From SABI01 sp963676605 (GTDB taxonomy: Bacteria > Spirochaetota > Spirochaetia > Sphaerochaetales > Sphaerochaetaceae), in NCBI GenBank assembly GCA_963676605.2, contig CAXXSP010000063.1:1-64000 (forward strand): DNA of 64,000 nt. The letters run 5' to 3'. Positions 8,471 through 17,388 of the stretch are shown one piece after another. A model generated the notes under the pieces. The model saw nothing but the letters and a program-made list of their open reading frames with translations, was not told the DNA's origin and did not search any database. The position numbers were made by a program, and so were the translations under genes. The number at the start of each line of letters is the position of its first letter. Position 1 is the stretch's first letter.

Positions 8471-10690
8471 ATGAAACCGACCATTGTGTACACGAAAACA
8501 GATGAAGCCCCGGCACTCGCCACGGCATCTTTCCTTCCCATCGTCAAATCCTTCACAGCACCGGCAGGTATAGAGATCGATCTTCGTGACATCTCTCTTG
8601 CAGGACGTATACTCTCACAGTTTCCTGAGTACCTGGAAGAGGATCAGAGGGTTTCCGACGACCTTGCTCTGCTCGGCAGGAATGGTGCATGAGAAAGAGG
8701 CGAATATCATAAAGCTTCCTAATATCAGCGCATCGGTTCCACAGCTTCAGAATGCAGTCAAGGAACTGCAGGAGAAGGGCTTTGCTCTTCCCCCCTACCC
8801 CGAGAATGCACAGAATCCCGAGGAAGAGGAGATCAAAGCACGCTATGATGCGATCAAGGGTAGTGCCGTCAACCCGGTACTCCGCGAGGGAAATTCGGAC
8901 AGACGAGCTCCGGCCTCCGTAAAAAAACTACGCGAAGAAACATCCCCATACGATGGGTGCCTGGGATAAGAATTCCGCCTCCCATGTGGCAAGCATGCAG
9001 GAGGGAGACTTCTACGCCTCCGAGCAATCGGTCATTCTTCCTGAAGCAACCGAAGTGACAGTGATTCTCCAGGGGACAGACGGAACGTCCACAGTACTCA
9101 AGAAAGACCTGAAACTGCTGAAGAGCGAGATCCTCGACTCTGCGGTGATGAGCTCCAGTGCTCTCAGAGCCTTCCTTGCTGAACAGATCAGAGATGCAAA
9201 AGAGAAGGATGTCCTGTTCTCGATTCACCTTAAGGCGACCATGATGAAAGTCTCAGACCCTATCATGTTCGGCCATGCCTTCTCCGTCTTCTTCGAAAAA
9301 CTCTTCGAAGGCCACAAAGAAACACTTTCTGCTCTCGGAGTTGATCCCCGTCTGGGCATGTCAGACCTGTTGAGAAAGATTGACTCCCTTGCATCTGAGG
9401 AGCAAGAGAAGCTTCTTGCGACTATAGAGAAATGTTATACGGAAGGCCCCAAGCTCGCGATGGTGAACTCCGACAAGGGTATTACCAACCTTCATGTATC
9501 ATCAGATGTGATCATCGATGCCTCCATGCCTGCGGCCATACGCTCCTCCGGCAAGATGTGGGGACCTGATGGGAAACTCAAGGATATGAAGGCCGTGATC
9601 CCTGACCGATTGTTACGCCGGCATCTACGAGGAGACGATCGAAATTCTGTAAGGAAAACGGAGCGTTCGATCCTACGACGATGGGAGATGTCTCAAATGT
9701 GGGTCTCATGGCTCAGAAGGCAGAAGAATACGGCCTCTCACGATAAGACCTTCGAGATTGAGAAACCTGGGACGGTACAGGTGATAGACAGAGACGGCAA
9801 GGTCCTGATGGTTCAGGATGTCTCCACAGGCGATATCTTCCGTATGTGTCAGGTGAAGGATGAGCCGATCAGGGACTGGGTGAAACTTGCGGTGAAGCGT
9901 GCCCGTGCAACAGGCTCGCCTGCCGTATTCTGGCTCGATCCTGCCAGAGCTCACGACAGCAGAGTCGCCGAGAAGGTTCGGGAGTACCTCCCCCCTCCAT
10001 GATACAAAAGGACTTGATATAACCATTCTCTCTCCGGCAGAGGCGACTCGCTACTCCCTGCAGAGAATGAAGGAAGGAAAGGATACAATCTCCGTGACCG
10101 GGAATGTGCTCAGGGATTTCCTTACAGACCTCTTCCCCATTCTCGAGCTGGGAACCAGTGCAAAGATGCTCTCAGTCGTTCCGCTCATGAACGGCGGCGG
10201 TCTGTTCGAGACAGGTGCCGGCGGATCAGCTCCAAAGCATGTGCAGCAGTTCCTCGAGGAAGGACATCTCCGATGGGATTCTCTTGGTGAATTCCTCGCT
10301 CTCGCCGTATCTCTCGAACACCTCAGTGAAGTTCATCAGAACCCGAAGGCGCTCGTGCTCTCAAAGGCACTGGATGCTGCGACAGAACTACTGCTCGATA
10401 ATAGAAAATCCCCTTCACGGAAAGTGAATGAGATCGACAACAGAGGAAGTCACTTCTTCCTGGCTCTTTACTGGGCTCAGGCTCTCGCACAGCAGAGCGA
10501 GGATCTTGAGCTGAAATCTCACTTCGCTTCCATCGCCGCAGAGCTTGCAGCTCATGCTGAACAGATCGATGCGGAACTTCTTTCGGCACAGGGAAAGTCG
10601 GTTGATATCGGAGGATATTACTTCCCTGAACCGGTAGCTCTTGAGAACGCGATGCGTCCGTGCAGAACTCTTAACTCAATCATTCAGTAG
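8471..10690 (+). pseudogene. icd: NADP-dependent isocitrate dehydrogenase, monomeric type, with five frameshifts
   Basis: TCA-cycle enzyme converting isocitrate to 2-oxoglutarate and CO2 with NADP; the roughly 740-residue monomeric family (Idh2/IDH-II), unrelated in length to dimeric Icd. The opening TDEAPALATASFLPI, then LPNISASVPQ, GSAVNPVLREGNSDRRAP, MVNSDKGITNLHVSSDVIIDASMPA, VFWLDPARAHD, GGGLFETGAGGSAPKH and SHFFLALYWA are all diagnostic. The span matches full length, but five single-base insertions break the frame: A at 8681-8682, one A too many in the seven-A run 8921-8927, T at 9610-9611, C at 9734-9735 (partly compensating), and one C too many in the six-C run 9990-9995. Removing these five bases restores the whole enzyme with conserved residues, which argues for recent lesions or base-calling errors. 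Confidence 0.9.
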
Positions 10691-10701
10691 GATTGAGTTA
10701 A
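10671..10701 (+). repeat. perfect inverted repeat spanning the icd stop codon
   Basis: TTAACTCAAT, 11-base loop, ATTGAGTTAA: perfect 10-bp arms. The left arm lies in the last icd codons and the right arm just after its TAG. It probably forms an mRNA 3'-end structure together with the next hairpin at 10713-10735. Confidence 0.6.
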
Positions 10702-10712
10702 ATGCACGAAAT

Positions 10713-10735
10713 GAGGCTGCCGTTCAGGCAGCCTC
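10713..10735. terminator. stem-loop between convergent icd and HD-GYP genes
   Basis: GAGGCTGCC, loop GTTCA, GGCAGCCTC: a perfect 9-bp GC-rich stem in the short gap between two convergent genes. No clear T tract follows on either strand, so efficiency is uncertain. Confidence 0.6.
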
Positions 10736-10766
10736 TGCTGTATCAGAAAGAGATATGGGAACCTGC

Positions 10767-11883
10767 TCACACCAGGTCGATATATCCTTCGTCAGAGTCT
10801 TTCATTTCTTCACTGACCTTCTCGAACAGTTCATTCTTCTCAAGAAAGATATCGACAATCGTCGGATCGAAGTGCTGACCACGCTCTTCCTTAATGATCT
10901 CCACAGTCTCTTCATGGGAGACCGGTTCTTTGTACGGCCTGCGCGAGCGTACCGCGTCATACACGTCAGCGAGGGCCATGATCCTTCCCGAGAGGGGAAT
11001 CTCCTCTCCCTGAGAGGCCTGCAGGATATCCTCTGCCATTCCATCTCTCGTGATGGGAGATGGAAAGTTCTATTCCGAGGTTGATGAACTCGTTCTGGGG
11101 ATACATAGCAAGCACATTCTGGAGCGTCATCGACCCGATGGTCGTATGGCTCTTCATGATCTCGAACTGTTCGTCCGTGAGTTTACCCTTCTTCATCAGA
11201 ATCGAATCGGGAATACCGATCTTCCCTATGTCGTGAAGTGGAGCGGCATGTGCAAGATTCTCGACAAATTCCTCATCCACTGTTTCAGGATACAGCCCCT
11301 TCTTCAGCATTTCTTCAGCTATGATCTTACAGAAGATACCGGTCCGCTCGATATGTTTCCCCGTGAAATTATCACGGGACTCGGAAAGGTTCGTAATCGC
11401 CACCAGCGTGGAGAGCTGCGAGTCGGAGATCTCCTTCACTTTTTCTGCAACCATCTCTTTGAGTTCCGCATTATGACGCGAGAGCTCCATCTGCATCCGT
11501 CTCATACTGATATGAGTCGAGATGCGTGCAAGAACCTCGTCCTTCTGGAACGGTTTTGTGATATAGTCCACTCCACCCGAGCCGAATGCCTTGATCTTAT
11601 CGAGGGTATCGCTCAGAGCGGAGAGGAAGATGATCGGAATATCTTTTCCTTCGGGCATCGCCTTGATCACCTGACAGGCCTCATAGCCGTCCATGTCAGG
11701 CATCATGATATCGAGGAGAATCAAGTCGGGCTTTGCCCGTGAGAGAGCCTTGATCGCCAGGGGAGCACGAGGGAAGGCGAGGACATGGTAGCCTTCTCCA
11801 AGAAGAAGCTCCTGCAGAACCCCGAGGTTTGCCGGGGTGTCATCCACAATCATGATAGTATCTCTGTTCTCTCTGTCGTTCAT
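10767..11883 (-). pseudogene. response regulator with HD-GYP domain (cyclic-di-GMP phosphodiesterase), one frameshift
   Basis: Soluble regulator: receiver domain at residues 10-125 (IMIVDDTPAN, phospho-acceptor in LILLDIMMPDMDGY, Lys in YITKPF), a coiled linker, then HD-GYP (HDIGKIGIPD, HHERWNGRGYPAGL), predicted to hydrolyse cyclic-di-GMP. The reading frame breaks after GYPAGLSG; one extra base near 11004-11010 separates it from the continuation EEIPLSGRIMALADVYDA, which completes the domain with a normal C-terminus. Without the lesion the protein is about 371 residues. It starts 14 bases after the hybrid histidine kinase stop, so it is very probably that kinase's output. The truncated product would keep the HD residues but lose the terminal helices. 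Confidence 0.88.
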
Positions 11884-11897
11884 CTTCAGGTGTACTC

Positions 11898-14828
11898 CTA
11901 TGTGAGGAGGGCGAGAAGCCCTTCGTAGTCAAAATGAGCAGACAGTTCGTGAAGTGTCTGCGCTGCTTTCGGATTGATCTTTTCCACTTCCCTGACAAGG
12001 AGAGTGAATTCGCTCATATCCCCGCCCTCTACGGCATCAAGCATCCGTCTCAGCATCTCTTCGGAGAGCATTTCTCTGAGGTCCTCACCGGTAAGTGATC
12101 CCTCAGAGAGCTCTTGTTTCTTCTCAGATTCATGTGCAAAAACATATTCAAGAGAGAGAAGTTTCTGCAGGACAGCGAACAGTTCTCCCCTCCTGAACGG
12201 TTTTCTGATATAACCGTCGAAACCGGCCCTGAGCACTTCCTTCTCGTCATCCTCAAAGGCACTTGCTGTCACGGCGACAATCGGGAGCTCGGCTCCGATT
12301 CGATCCTTACGGATCTGGCTCGTTGCTTCGTAGCCGTCCATTTCGGGCATCCTCAGATCCATCAGGATACAATCAGGTCTCCAGGAGAAGAAATGTTCCA
12401 CAGCCTCCCGGCCGTTCACGGAGAACTCTGTCCTAAACCCGATAGGTTTGAGAATCTCATCGAGGAGCAGACGGTTCTCCTCCCGGTCATCAACGACCAG
12501 GATCTTGATCTTTCCGCTCTTCCCGTCAAGGCCTATCACTTCCCTGTCTAGACGGTTGCTCTCCTTCTCACCGACGCTATCCACGGAGGTAAACGGGTAG
12601 GTAAACCGGAAGAGTGAACCCTTACCCTCAATGCTCTCGACCTCTATCCCCCCGCCGAGGAAATCAAGCATCTGGGAACAGATGGCCAGACCGAGTCCTG
12701 TTCCTCCTATATGTTTTCCTGCATCAGACTGTCTGAAGGAGTCGAAGATAGAGTCGATGTCTTTCTCGGGTATACCAAGACCGGTATCCTCCACTTCAAC
12801 GTGAAGGAAGGTCGTCTCCTCACGTTCTTCCGTACTGAATCGGGCGACGATGCCTCCCTCCTCGGTGAATTTCATCGCATTCCCGAGCAGGTTGATGAGT
12901 ACCTGGCGGAGTTTTCCTTCATCAGCTCGAATAAAGGGGGGAAGGGAGTCCTTCCCTTCGAAGGTGAGAGAGATCCCTTTTCTGCTTGCAGGAAGATAGA
13001 ACAGGCTCTTAATCTCATCTACAAACCCATGGAGATCAAAGTCTGTCAGGTTTACCGTCACCCTGCCCGCCTCGATCTTGGAGAGATCGAGAATATCATT
13101 TATGAGCTCAAGGAGATGTTCCCCGCTCCTGGCGATCGTTTTAATCTGGTCTACCTGTTTGGAGGAAAGCCCTTCGTCACGCTGAAGAATCTGGGAGAAA
13201 CCTATGATGGCGTTCAATGGAGTGCGGATCTCATGGGACATATTGGAGAGGAAGACGCTCTTCGAGCGGTTCGCCTCTTCGGCAGCTTTACGGGCAATGC
13301 GTTCCTGCTCTGCGAGTTTCGCCTTTGTGATATCCATCACCATCTTCTGGGTCCCGACAAAGTTTCCCTCTTCATCGAAGATAGGAACTGACTTCAGGGA
13401 GACATCAATTTCTCTTCCGTCCGCATGCATAAGAGTGAACTCCCCATCAACAGAAGAACTCGTTCCGTTGTTCTGAATCTCCCGGGAAATGGTATCTGCA
13501 GAGAGAAGCTTCTTTGCACGGACGAACTCTCCTTCGGCGATGTAGGAGAAGAAGGAAGAACCTTTCATCTCTTCGGCATCCAGGCCGAGCATCGAACCTA
13601 TCCTGCTGTTCGCGTAGGCTGTCCTGTCATCGGTATCAAGAATCCAGATGCCTTCATGCGTTGTATCGACAATGTTACGGTAGCGCCTCTCGCTCTTGCG
13701 GATCAGTTCCTCATTCTTTTTCTTCTCGGTCACATCGATCATCGTGATCGACTTACAGAGGAACCCTCCCCTGCTGTCCGTGATGGTTGTTCCGTTTATG
13801 AGAGTGGAGAAGATACTCCCGTCACGCCTCATGAAATCGATCGGTTCCGAATGAAATTCTCCATTCTCGTTGAGTAACTGGCTCAGTTCAGCCACCCGGG
13901 TGAGAACCCAGGGTGGATGAAGCTCAATCATGGACTTTCCGATGAAATGCTCCTGTTCCCACTGGAAATAGGTACAGAGCTGATCATTCACGTAGAGATG
14001 GGAGTTGTCTTCGGCGAGGAGGACTACCCCGAAGTTCGCCTGTTCGATACTCTCCTTGTAGATGAGGAGGTCACTCTCCAGCTTCTTTCTTTCCGAGATA
14101 TCAATTCCCTGGAACTGAATTCCCCGGACCGCTGACCCCTCATCAGAAAGACCTATCACTTCCCAAAGAATCGTGACGGTAGCATCCTCCCTGCCGATAT
14201 GATCAAGTTCCAGCTGGAACACCCTGCCGGGCTCCGAGAACGCCTCCTTGATGACATGAAGGATTTTCTTATGGTCGTAGGGCTTCACCGTCTTCAGGGG
14301 TCGTCCGCCTACAGCACTCTGGTCATACAGCCAGGAGAAATATTCTGCGCACCGACCATTGAAATTCGTGATCCTCCCCTGAAGATCTATCTGAAAGACC
14401 AGATTGCTCTGGGAGTTGATGAGGTTCCGGTAGAGCGTCTCTCTCTCTGAGATCTCCTGCCTGTCCCGTATCCATTCCCTAGATTTTGAGATCACCTTCG
14501 CGACATTGTCTGTCGCTTCCTGCTCTTCCCGATACTCTGAACCGTCACCGCTGTGCGCGTAGTGGATCTCAACCGAACCGATCGGCTCATCCCACTCAAC
14601 GATATCCGAGTGAATGATCTGGGAGGAACTGGTAAAATTCGGAGAGTGATACTCCGCATGATCCAGAGTAATCCGAGTAGAAAAGGGAGACGGAATTGTG
14701 ACGGAAGAATCAAGAAGCTCCACTATCTTCTGATACAGGATCTTATCGTCAAGGCGCGAGCTTGTGACAAGATCTATACATTTCCCGAGCATTCCCATTT
14801 TTGAAAGAGCCGCTGTCTCACGCTGCAT
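11898..14828 (-). CDS. cytoplasmic hybrid sensor histidine kinase with several PAS domains and a receiver
   Basis: 976 residues with no membrane segment, so it senses an internal signal. An N-terminal region of about 120 residues is followed by at least three PAS domains (about 130-500, with repeated PAS-core patterns such as ERRYRNIVDTTHEGIWILD). Next come the HisKA dimerisation helix with phospho-His (SNMSHEIRTPLNAIIGF, near 545), the HATPase (GNAMKFT, DTGLGIP, GGTGLGL), a receiver (ILVVDDREEN, ILMDLRMPEMDGY, IRKPF) and a helical tail. The ATG at 14828 follows AAGGAG at proper spacing. The downstream gene is a receiver/HD-GYP protein, so the pair forms a phosphorelay that controls cyclic-di-GMP breakdown. 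Confidence 0.93.
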   Translation of the reverse strand: MQRETAALSKMGMLGKCIDLVTSSRLDDKILYQKIVELLDSSVTIPSPFSTRITLDHAEYHSPNFTSSSQIIHSDIVEWDEPIGSVEIHYAHSGDGSEYREEQEATDNVAKVISKSREWIRDRQEISERETLYRNLINSQSNLVFQIDLQGRITNFNGRCAEYFSWLYDQSAVGGRPLKTVKPYDHKKILHVIKEAFSEPGRVFQLELDHIGREDATVTILWEVIGLSDEGSAVRGIQFQGIDISERKKLESDLLIYKESIEQANFGVVLLAEDNSHLYVNDQLCTYFQWEQEHFIGKSMIELHPPWVLTRVAELSQLLNENGEFHSEPIDFMRRDGSIFSTLINGTTITDSRGGFLCKSITMIDVTEKKKNEELIRKSERRYRNIVDTTHEGIWILDTDDRTAYANSRIGSMLGLDAEEMKGSSFFSYIAEGEFVRAKKLLSADTISREIQNNGTSSSVDGEFTLMHADGREIDVSLKSVPIFDEEGNFVGTQKMVMDITKAKLAEQERIARKAAEEANRSKSVFLSNMSHEIRTPLNAIIGFSQILQRDEGLSSKQVDQIKTIARSGEHLLELINDILDLSKIEAGRVTVNLTDFDLHGFVDEIKSLFYLPASRKGISLTFEGKDSLPPFIRADEGKLRQVLINLLGNAMKFTEEGGIVARFSTEEREETTFLHVEVEDTGLGIPEKDIDSIFDSFRQSDAGKHIGGTGLGLAICSQMLDFLGGGIEVESIEGKGSLFRFTYPFTSVDSVGEKESNRLDREVIGLDGKSGKIKILVVDDREENRLLLDEILKPIGFRTEFSVNGREAVEHFFSWRPDCILMDLRMPEMDGYEATSQIRKDRIGAELPIVAVTASAFEDDEKEVLRAGFDGYIRKPFRRGELFAVLQKLLSLEYVFAHESEKKQELSEGSLTGEDLREMLSEEMLRRMLDAVEGGDMSEFTLLVREVEKINPKAAQTLHELSAHFDYEGLLALLT

Positions 14829-15000
14829 GAATCACTCCTTTATCACATAAAATCAGGGGAATTCAATATTCATGTGATCAAGACTCATTCAGCATAGCAT
14901 GGAATACTCTAAAAGGGAATCTCATGTCATAGGACTATATGAGTGGAGGAACGTGGTATCGGAAGTCTCCTGGAGGAGGAACAATCCGCAGATCCTTTCG

Positions 15001-15342
15001 TCAGATGGCCTCGCCGCCCTTTTCACCCGTCCTGATCCTGTAACATTCCTCCAGGTTCGTCACAAAGATCTTCCCGTCACCGACAAGCCCTTTGCCGTGA
15101 CGGGCGGAGGCTATGATGGTGTCTACAATGATCTGCACGAACTCCTCATTACAGGCGATCTTTATCTCAACCTTGGGGATGAGGTTCGGTGCGATCTTCT
15201 GACCGCGGTACAACTCGATATCTTCCTGTTTTCCATGGCCTGTCACCCTGTTCACAGTAATGCGTTCGATCTCGGCATCGATGAGAGCTTCACGCACCTC
15301 ATCAAGTTTATCCGGCTGTATAATGGCTGTAATCAGTTTCAT
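15001..15342 (-). CDS. glnK: nitrogen regulatory protein P-II
   Basis: Small trimeric signalling protein (113 residues) that reports 2-oxoglutarate, ATP/ADP and nitrogen status. Family landmarks: start MKLITAIIQPDKLDEVREAL, a T-loop containing ELYRG with the tyrosine that is uridylylated in enteric relatives, the B-loop GKGLVGDGKIFV, and C-terminal RIRTGEKG. An AAGGAGG-like site precedes the ATG. It follows the ammonium transporter by 12 bases in the same transcript, the classic amtB-glnK pairing in which P-II blocks the channel when nitrogen is plentiful. The symbol glnK is chosen from this linkage; sequence alone does not separate it from glnB. Confidence 0.95.
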   Translation of the reverse strand: MKLITAIIQPDKLDEVREALIDAEIERITVNRVTGHGKQEDIELYRGQKIAPNLIPKVEIKIACNEEFVQIIVDTIIASARHGKGLVGDGKIFVTNLEECYRIRTGEKGGEAI

Positions 15343-15354
15343 AGCTGCTCCTCC

Positions 15355-16572
15355 TTAGTCAAGATTGACGAACCCGTACCCGCGTTCACCGTGCTGGTCA
15401 TGATCGATTCCCGCCTTTTCTGCGGCAGAAGAGAGGCGGAATCCTGTCGTTTTTTCAATAACGAAGAGAAGGAGAAGCGTGACTGCCGCCGAGTAGGCGA
15501 TTGCAATAAGAACACCTTCCGTCTGGTACCAGAGCTGATGGGCAAAGGAGAAGTCGGTAGCTCCCGGCTTCAGGACAAAGGCAAGCCCTATCGCGCCGAA
15601 GATACCTGCAACCCCGTGAATGCCGAATACGTCGAGGGAATCATCATAGCCGAATTTCACCTTCACCTTGAGGGCAAGATAACAGATGCCGCTTGCGGCG
15701 AAGCCGAGGACCATCGCTCCCCAGGGCGCCACTGCTCCTGCTGCAGGAGTGATGGCAACGAGACCTGCAAGAATTCCTGAGGCCAGACCGAGAGAGGTGA
15801 CCTTTCCGTGAGTGACTGCCTCAATGAGCATCCAGGAGAGTGCTCCCGAAGCTGCCGCCACCTGTGTGACGGCGAGTGCCTGACCGGTTGCGGCATCGCT
15901 GGCGATGGAAGAGCCTGCATTGAAACCGAACCAGCCGACCCAGAGGAGGCCTGCACCCAGCATGGTGAATACAAGGTTGTTGGGCCTCATCTGGTTGTGA
16001 GGATACCCTATTCTACCGCCAAGGAAGATAGCAGAGACCAGGCCGGCGACGCCTGCAGAGATATGGATCACCGTACCTCCTGCAAAATCGATTGCCTTGC
16101 CGGTCAGGAAGCCTCCACCCCAGATCCAGTGAGCGAGAGGGAAGTAGACAAGGAGTGTCCAGAAGGTAATGAACAGGACGTATCCCTTGAACTTCACCCT
16201 CTCCGCGAAGGCTCCTGAGATCAGCGCGGGGGTGATGATCGCGAACTTACCCTGAAACATGACGAACACGATCTCGGGGATCACTTCGCCGTTTCCGTTG
16301 CTGATCATGCCGTCGAAGGGGGCAAGCAGGAAGAAATAGGAGGGATCCCAGCCGATCAGGCCTGCAAGGGAAGCCCCGAAGGTAAGCGCGTAGCCGGCGA
16401 CAGCCCACAGCACTCCTATCACGGCCATGGCAGTGAAGCTGTGCATCATCGTCCCGAGGACGTTCTTCGTCCTCACCAGTCCTCCGTAGAAAAGCGCCAG
16501 CCCGGGAACCATGAGGAGTACAAGTGCCGTACTCGTCAGCATCCAGGCGGTTGTTCCGGTATCAATCGTCAT
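15355..16572 (-). CDS. amtB: ammonium transporter (Amt family)
   Basis: Inner-membrane ammonium channel of 405 residues with about 11 transmembrane helices. The conserved pore histidines are visible in GTVIHISAGVAGL and DVFGIHGVAGIFG, and the signature region WILIEAVTHGK-type segment and PHNQMRPNNL are present. The N-terminus (MTIDTGTTAWMLTSTALVLLMVPGLALFYGG) is the mature Amt start without a cleaved signal peptide. A GGAGAGATGTGA site precedes the ATG. It leads the amtB-glnK transcript. A near-consensus sigma-54 promoter lies 40 bases upstream, with two matching palindromes further up, so expression is probably nitrogen-controlled through an enhancer-binding protein. Confidence 0.95.
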   Translation of the reverse strand: MTIDTGTTAWMLTSTALVLLMVPGLALFYGGLVRTKNVLGTMMHSFTAMAVIGVLWAVAGYALTFGASLAGLIGWDPSYFFLLAPFDGMISNGNGEVIPEIVFVMFQGKFAIITPALISGAFAERVKFKGYVLFITFWTLLVYFPLAHWIWGGGFLTGKAIDFAGGTVIHISAGVAGLVSAIFLGGRIGYPHNQMRPNNLVFTMLGAGLLWVGWFGFNAGSSIASDAATGQALAVTQVAAASGALSWMLIEAVTHGKVTSLGLASGILAGLVAITPAAGAVAPWGAMVLGFAASGICYLALKVKVKFGYDDSLDVFGIHGVAGIFGAIGLAFVLKPGATDFSFAHQLWYQTEGVLIAIAYSAAVTLLLLFVIEKTTGFRLSSAAEKAGIDHDQHGERGYGFVNLD

Positions 16573-16611
16573 TCACATCTCTCCTTTCCAGTAAGCCGTC
16601 TGGTCGAAGAT

Positions 16612-16629
16612 ATGCAACTATCATGCCAA
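16612..16629 (-). promoter_or_regulatory. sigma-54 (RpoN) promoter of amtB-glnK
   Basis: The minus strand reads TTGGCATGATAGTTGCAT. Against the sigma-54 consensus yTGGCACGnnnnTTGCw only one conserved base differs (C to T), and the GG and GC dinucleotides are separated by exactly 10 bases, as required. It predicts transcription starting near 16602, a leader of about 30 bases before the amtB ATG. A nitrogen-assimilation gene is a typical sigma-54 target. Confidence 0.7.
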
Positions 16630-16679
16630 GGGAACAGATAAGGCAGAATGAAAGGAGGAGAAGGTATTCAGATTTTATT

Positions 16680-16695
16680 CCTACCTGTACGTAGG
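16680..16695. promoter_or_regulatory. palindromic upstream activator site 1 for amtB (proposed)
   Basis: CCTACCTGTACGTAGG, arms CCTAC/GTAGG, centred about 86 bases before the predicted sigma-54 start. It matches the second site (16785-16800) at 13 of 16 positions. Distance and symmetry suit binding of a dimeric enhancer-binding protein. The motif is not the enteric NtrC site. Confidence 0.5.
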
Positions 16696-16710
16696 TTCGT
16701 CGAAAAAACA

Positions 16711-16726
16711 CCTACATTTCCGTGGG
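16711..16726. promoter_or_regulatory. weak third copy of the amtB upstream palindrome
   Basis: CCTACATTTCCGTGGG keeps the outer arms (CCTAC...GTGGG) with the same 6-base spacing, shifted 31 bases (about three helical turns) from site 1. The match is poor in the centre, so this is tentative. Confidence 0.3.
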
Positions 16727-16784
16727 ATGCGTCAATGGATGCAGGATTCTCACGATGGTTCATTCAGCACGGTAGGATTCTCAT

Positions 16785-16800
16785 CCCACCTGCAGGTAGG
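16785..16800. promoter_or_regulatory. palindromic upstream activator site 2 for amtB (proposed)
   Basis: CCCACCTGCAGGTAGG, nearly perfect dyad symmetry that extends outward (CTCA...TGAG). Its centre is exactly 105 bases from site 1, ten helical turns, which places both on the same face of the DNA. It also lies 28 bases beyond the stop of the neighbouring 157-residue gene and could double as its terminator stem. Confidence 0.5.
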
Positions 16801-16828
16801 GTGAGAGCTTCTCAGGTTATCATCCTTC

Positions 16829-17302
16829 TCAGCGGAAAGAGAGAAGGATCGAGACCTCCGGCCAGATGCCGAGAGGAAAATTTGTGTCCCTGACGGTCAC
16901 TCCTCCCCCTTCGAAGAAGATAGGGAAGCCTGCACCCGCACGAAGCGAGAGGGCGAGGGTGTCACCGAGCATCCTCCCCGCCTCCGCGGCTCCGCCGAGA
17001 GAGAGCATGGCACCTTCGAAGGTCGGCACGAGGAAAAAGTTCGGTATTCCGATGAGAAACATGTCAAACCAGGGATCAGGAAGGAGCGAGGCATCATAGA
17101 GAAGATAGCACTCAGCGGCTATCAGGCCGGTGAGCGAAGCCCCCAGCGATCCTTCGATCCCGATCGAGTCGTTGAACCGGTGTTCGATTCCCCCCTGTAC
17201 ACTCAGCTGCCAGTCTATCGCGAGAGAGTAGGAGGTTTCGCCGGCTGTGAGTGGGTAGAGAATACCGGCAAGGAAGAGGATAATCATGATCGTTTTTTTC
17301 AT
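16829..17302 (-). CDS. exported protein of unknown function, possible small beta-barrel
   Basis: 157 residues with a clear signal peptide (MKKTIMIILFLAGILYPLTAG). The mature part alternates hydrophobic and polar residues, is rich in Gly, and ends in an aromatic-basic pair (LLSFR), features of small outer-membrane beta-barrels. I do not recognise a family. It stands alone on the minus strand behind a CCTCC-complement ribosome-binding site. Nearby genes give no functional hint. Confidence 0.7.
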   Translation of the reverse strand: MKKTIMIILFLAGILYPLTAGETSYSLAIDWQLSVQGGIEHRFNDSIGIEGSLGASLTGLIAAECYLLYDASLLPDPWFDMFLIGIPNFFLVPTFEGAMLSLGGAAEAGRMLGDTLALSLRAGAGFPIFFEGGGVTVRDTNFPLGIWPEVSILLSFR

Positions 17303-17388
17303 AAAAGACCCTCCTTACCTACAGAATACTCCTCTTTAAGTCACGAAGATAGTTTCCTCCCCCTCTTTTGGGGAAAATTCATAGGGAA

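Noticed and set aside
14899..15780. Long plus-strand frame of 293 codons over glnK/amtB
   Set aside because: It is antisense to two certain genes, has no family resemblance and no ribosome-binding site.
17180..17205. tRNA T-arm-like GTTCGATTCCCC
   Set aside because: It lies inside the 157-residue exported protein gene and no cloverleaf surrounds it.
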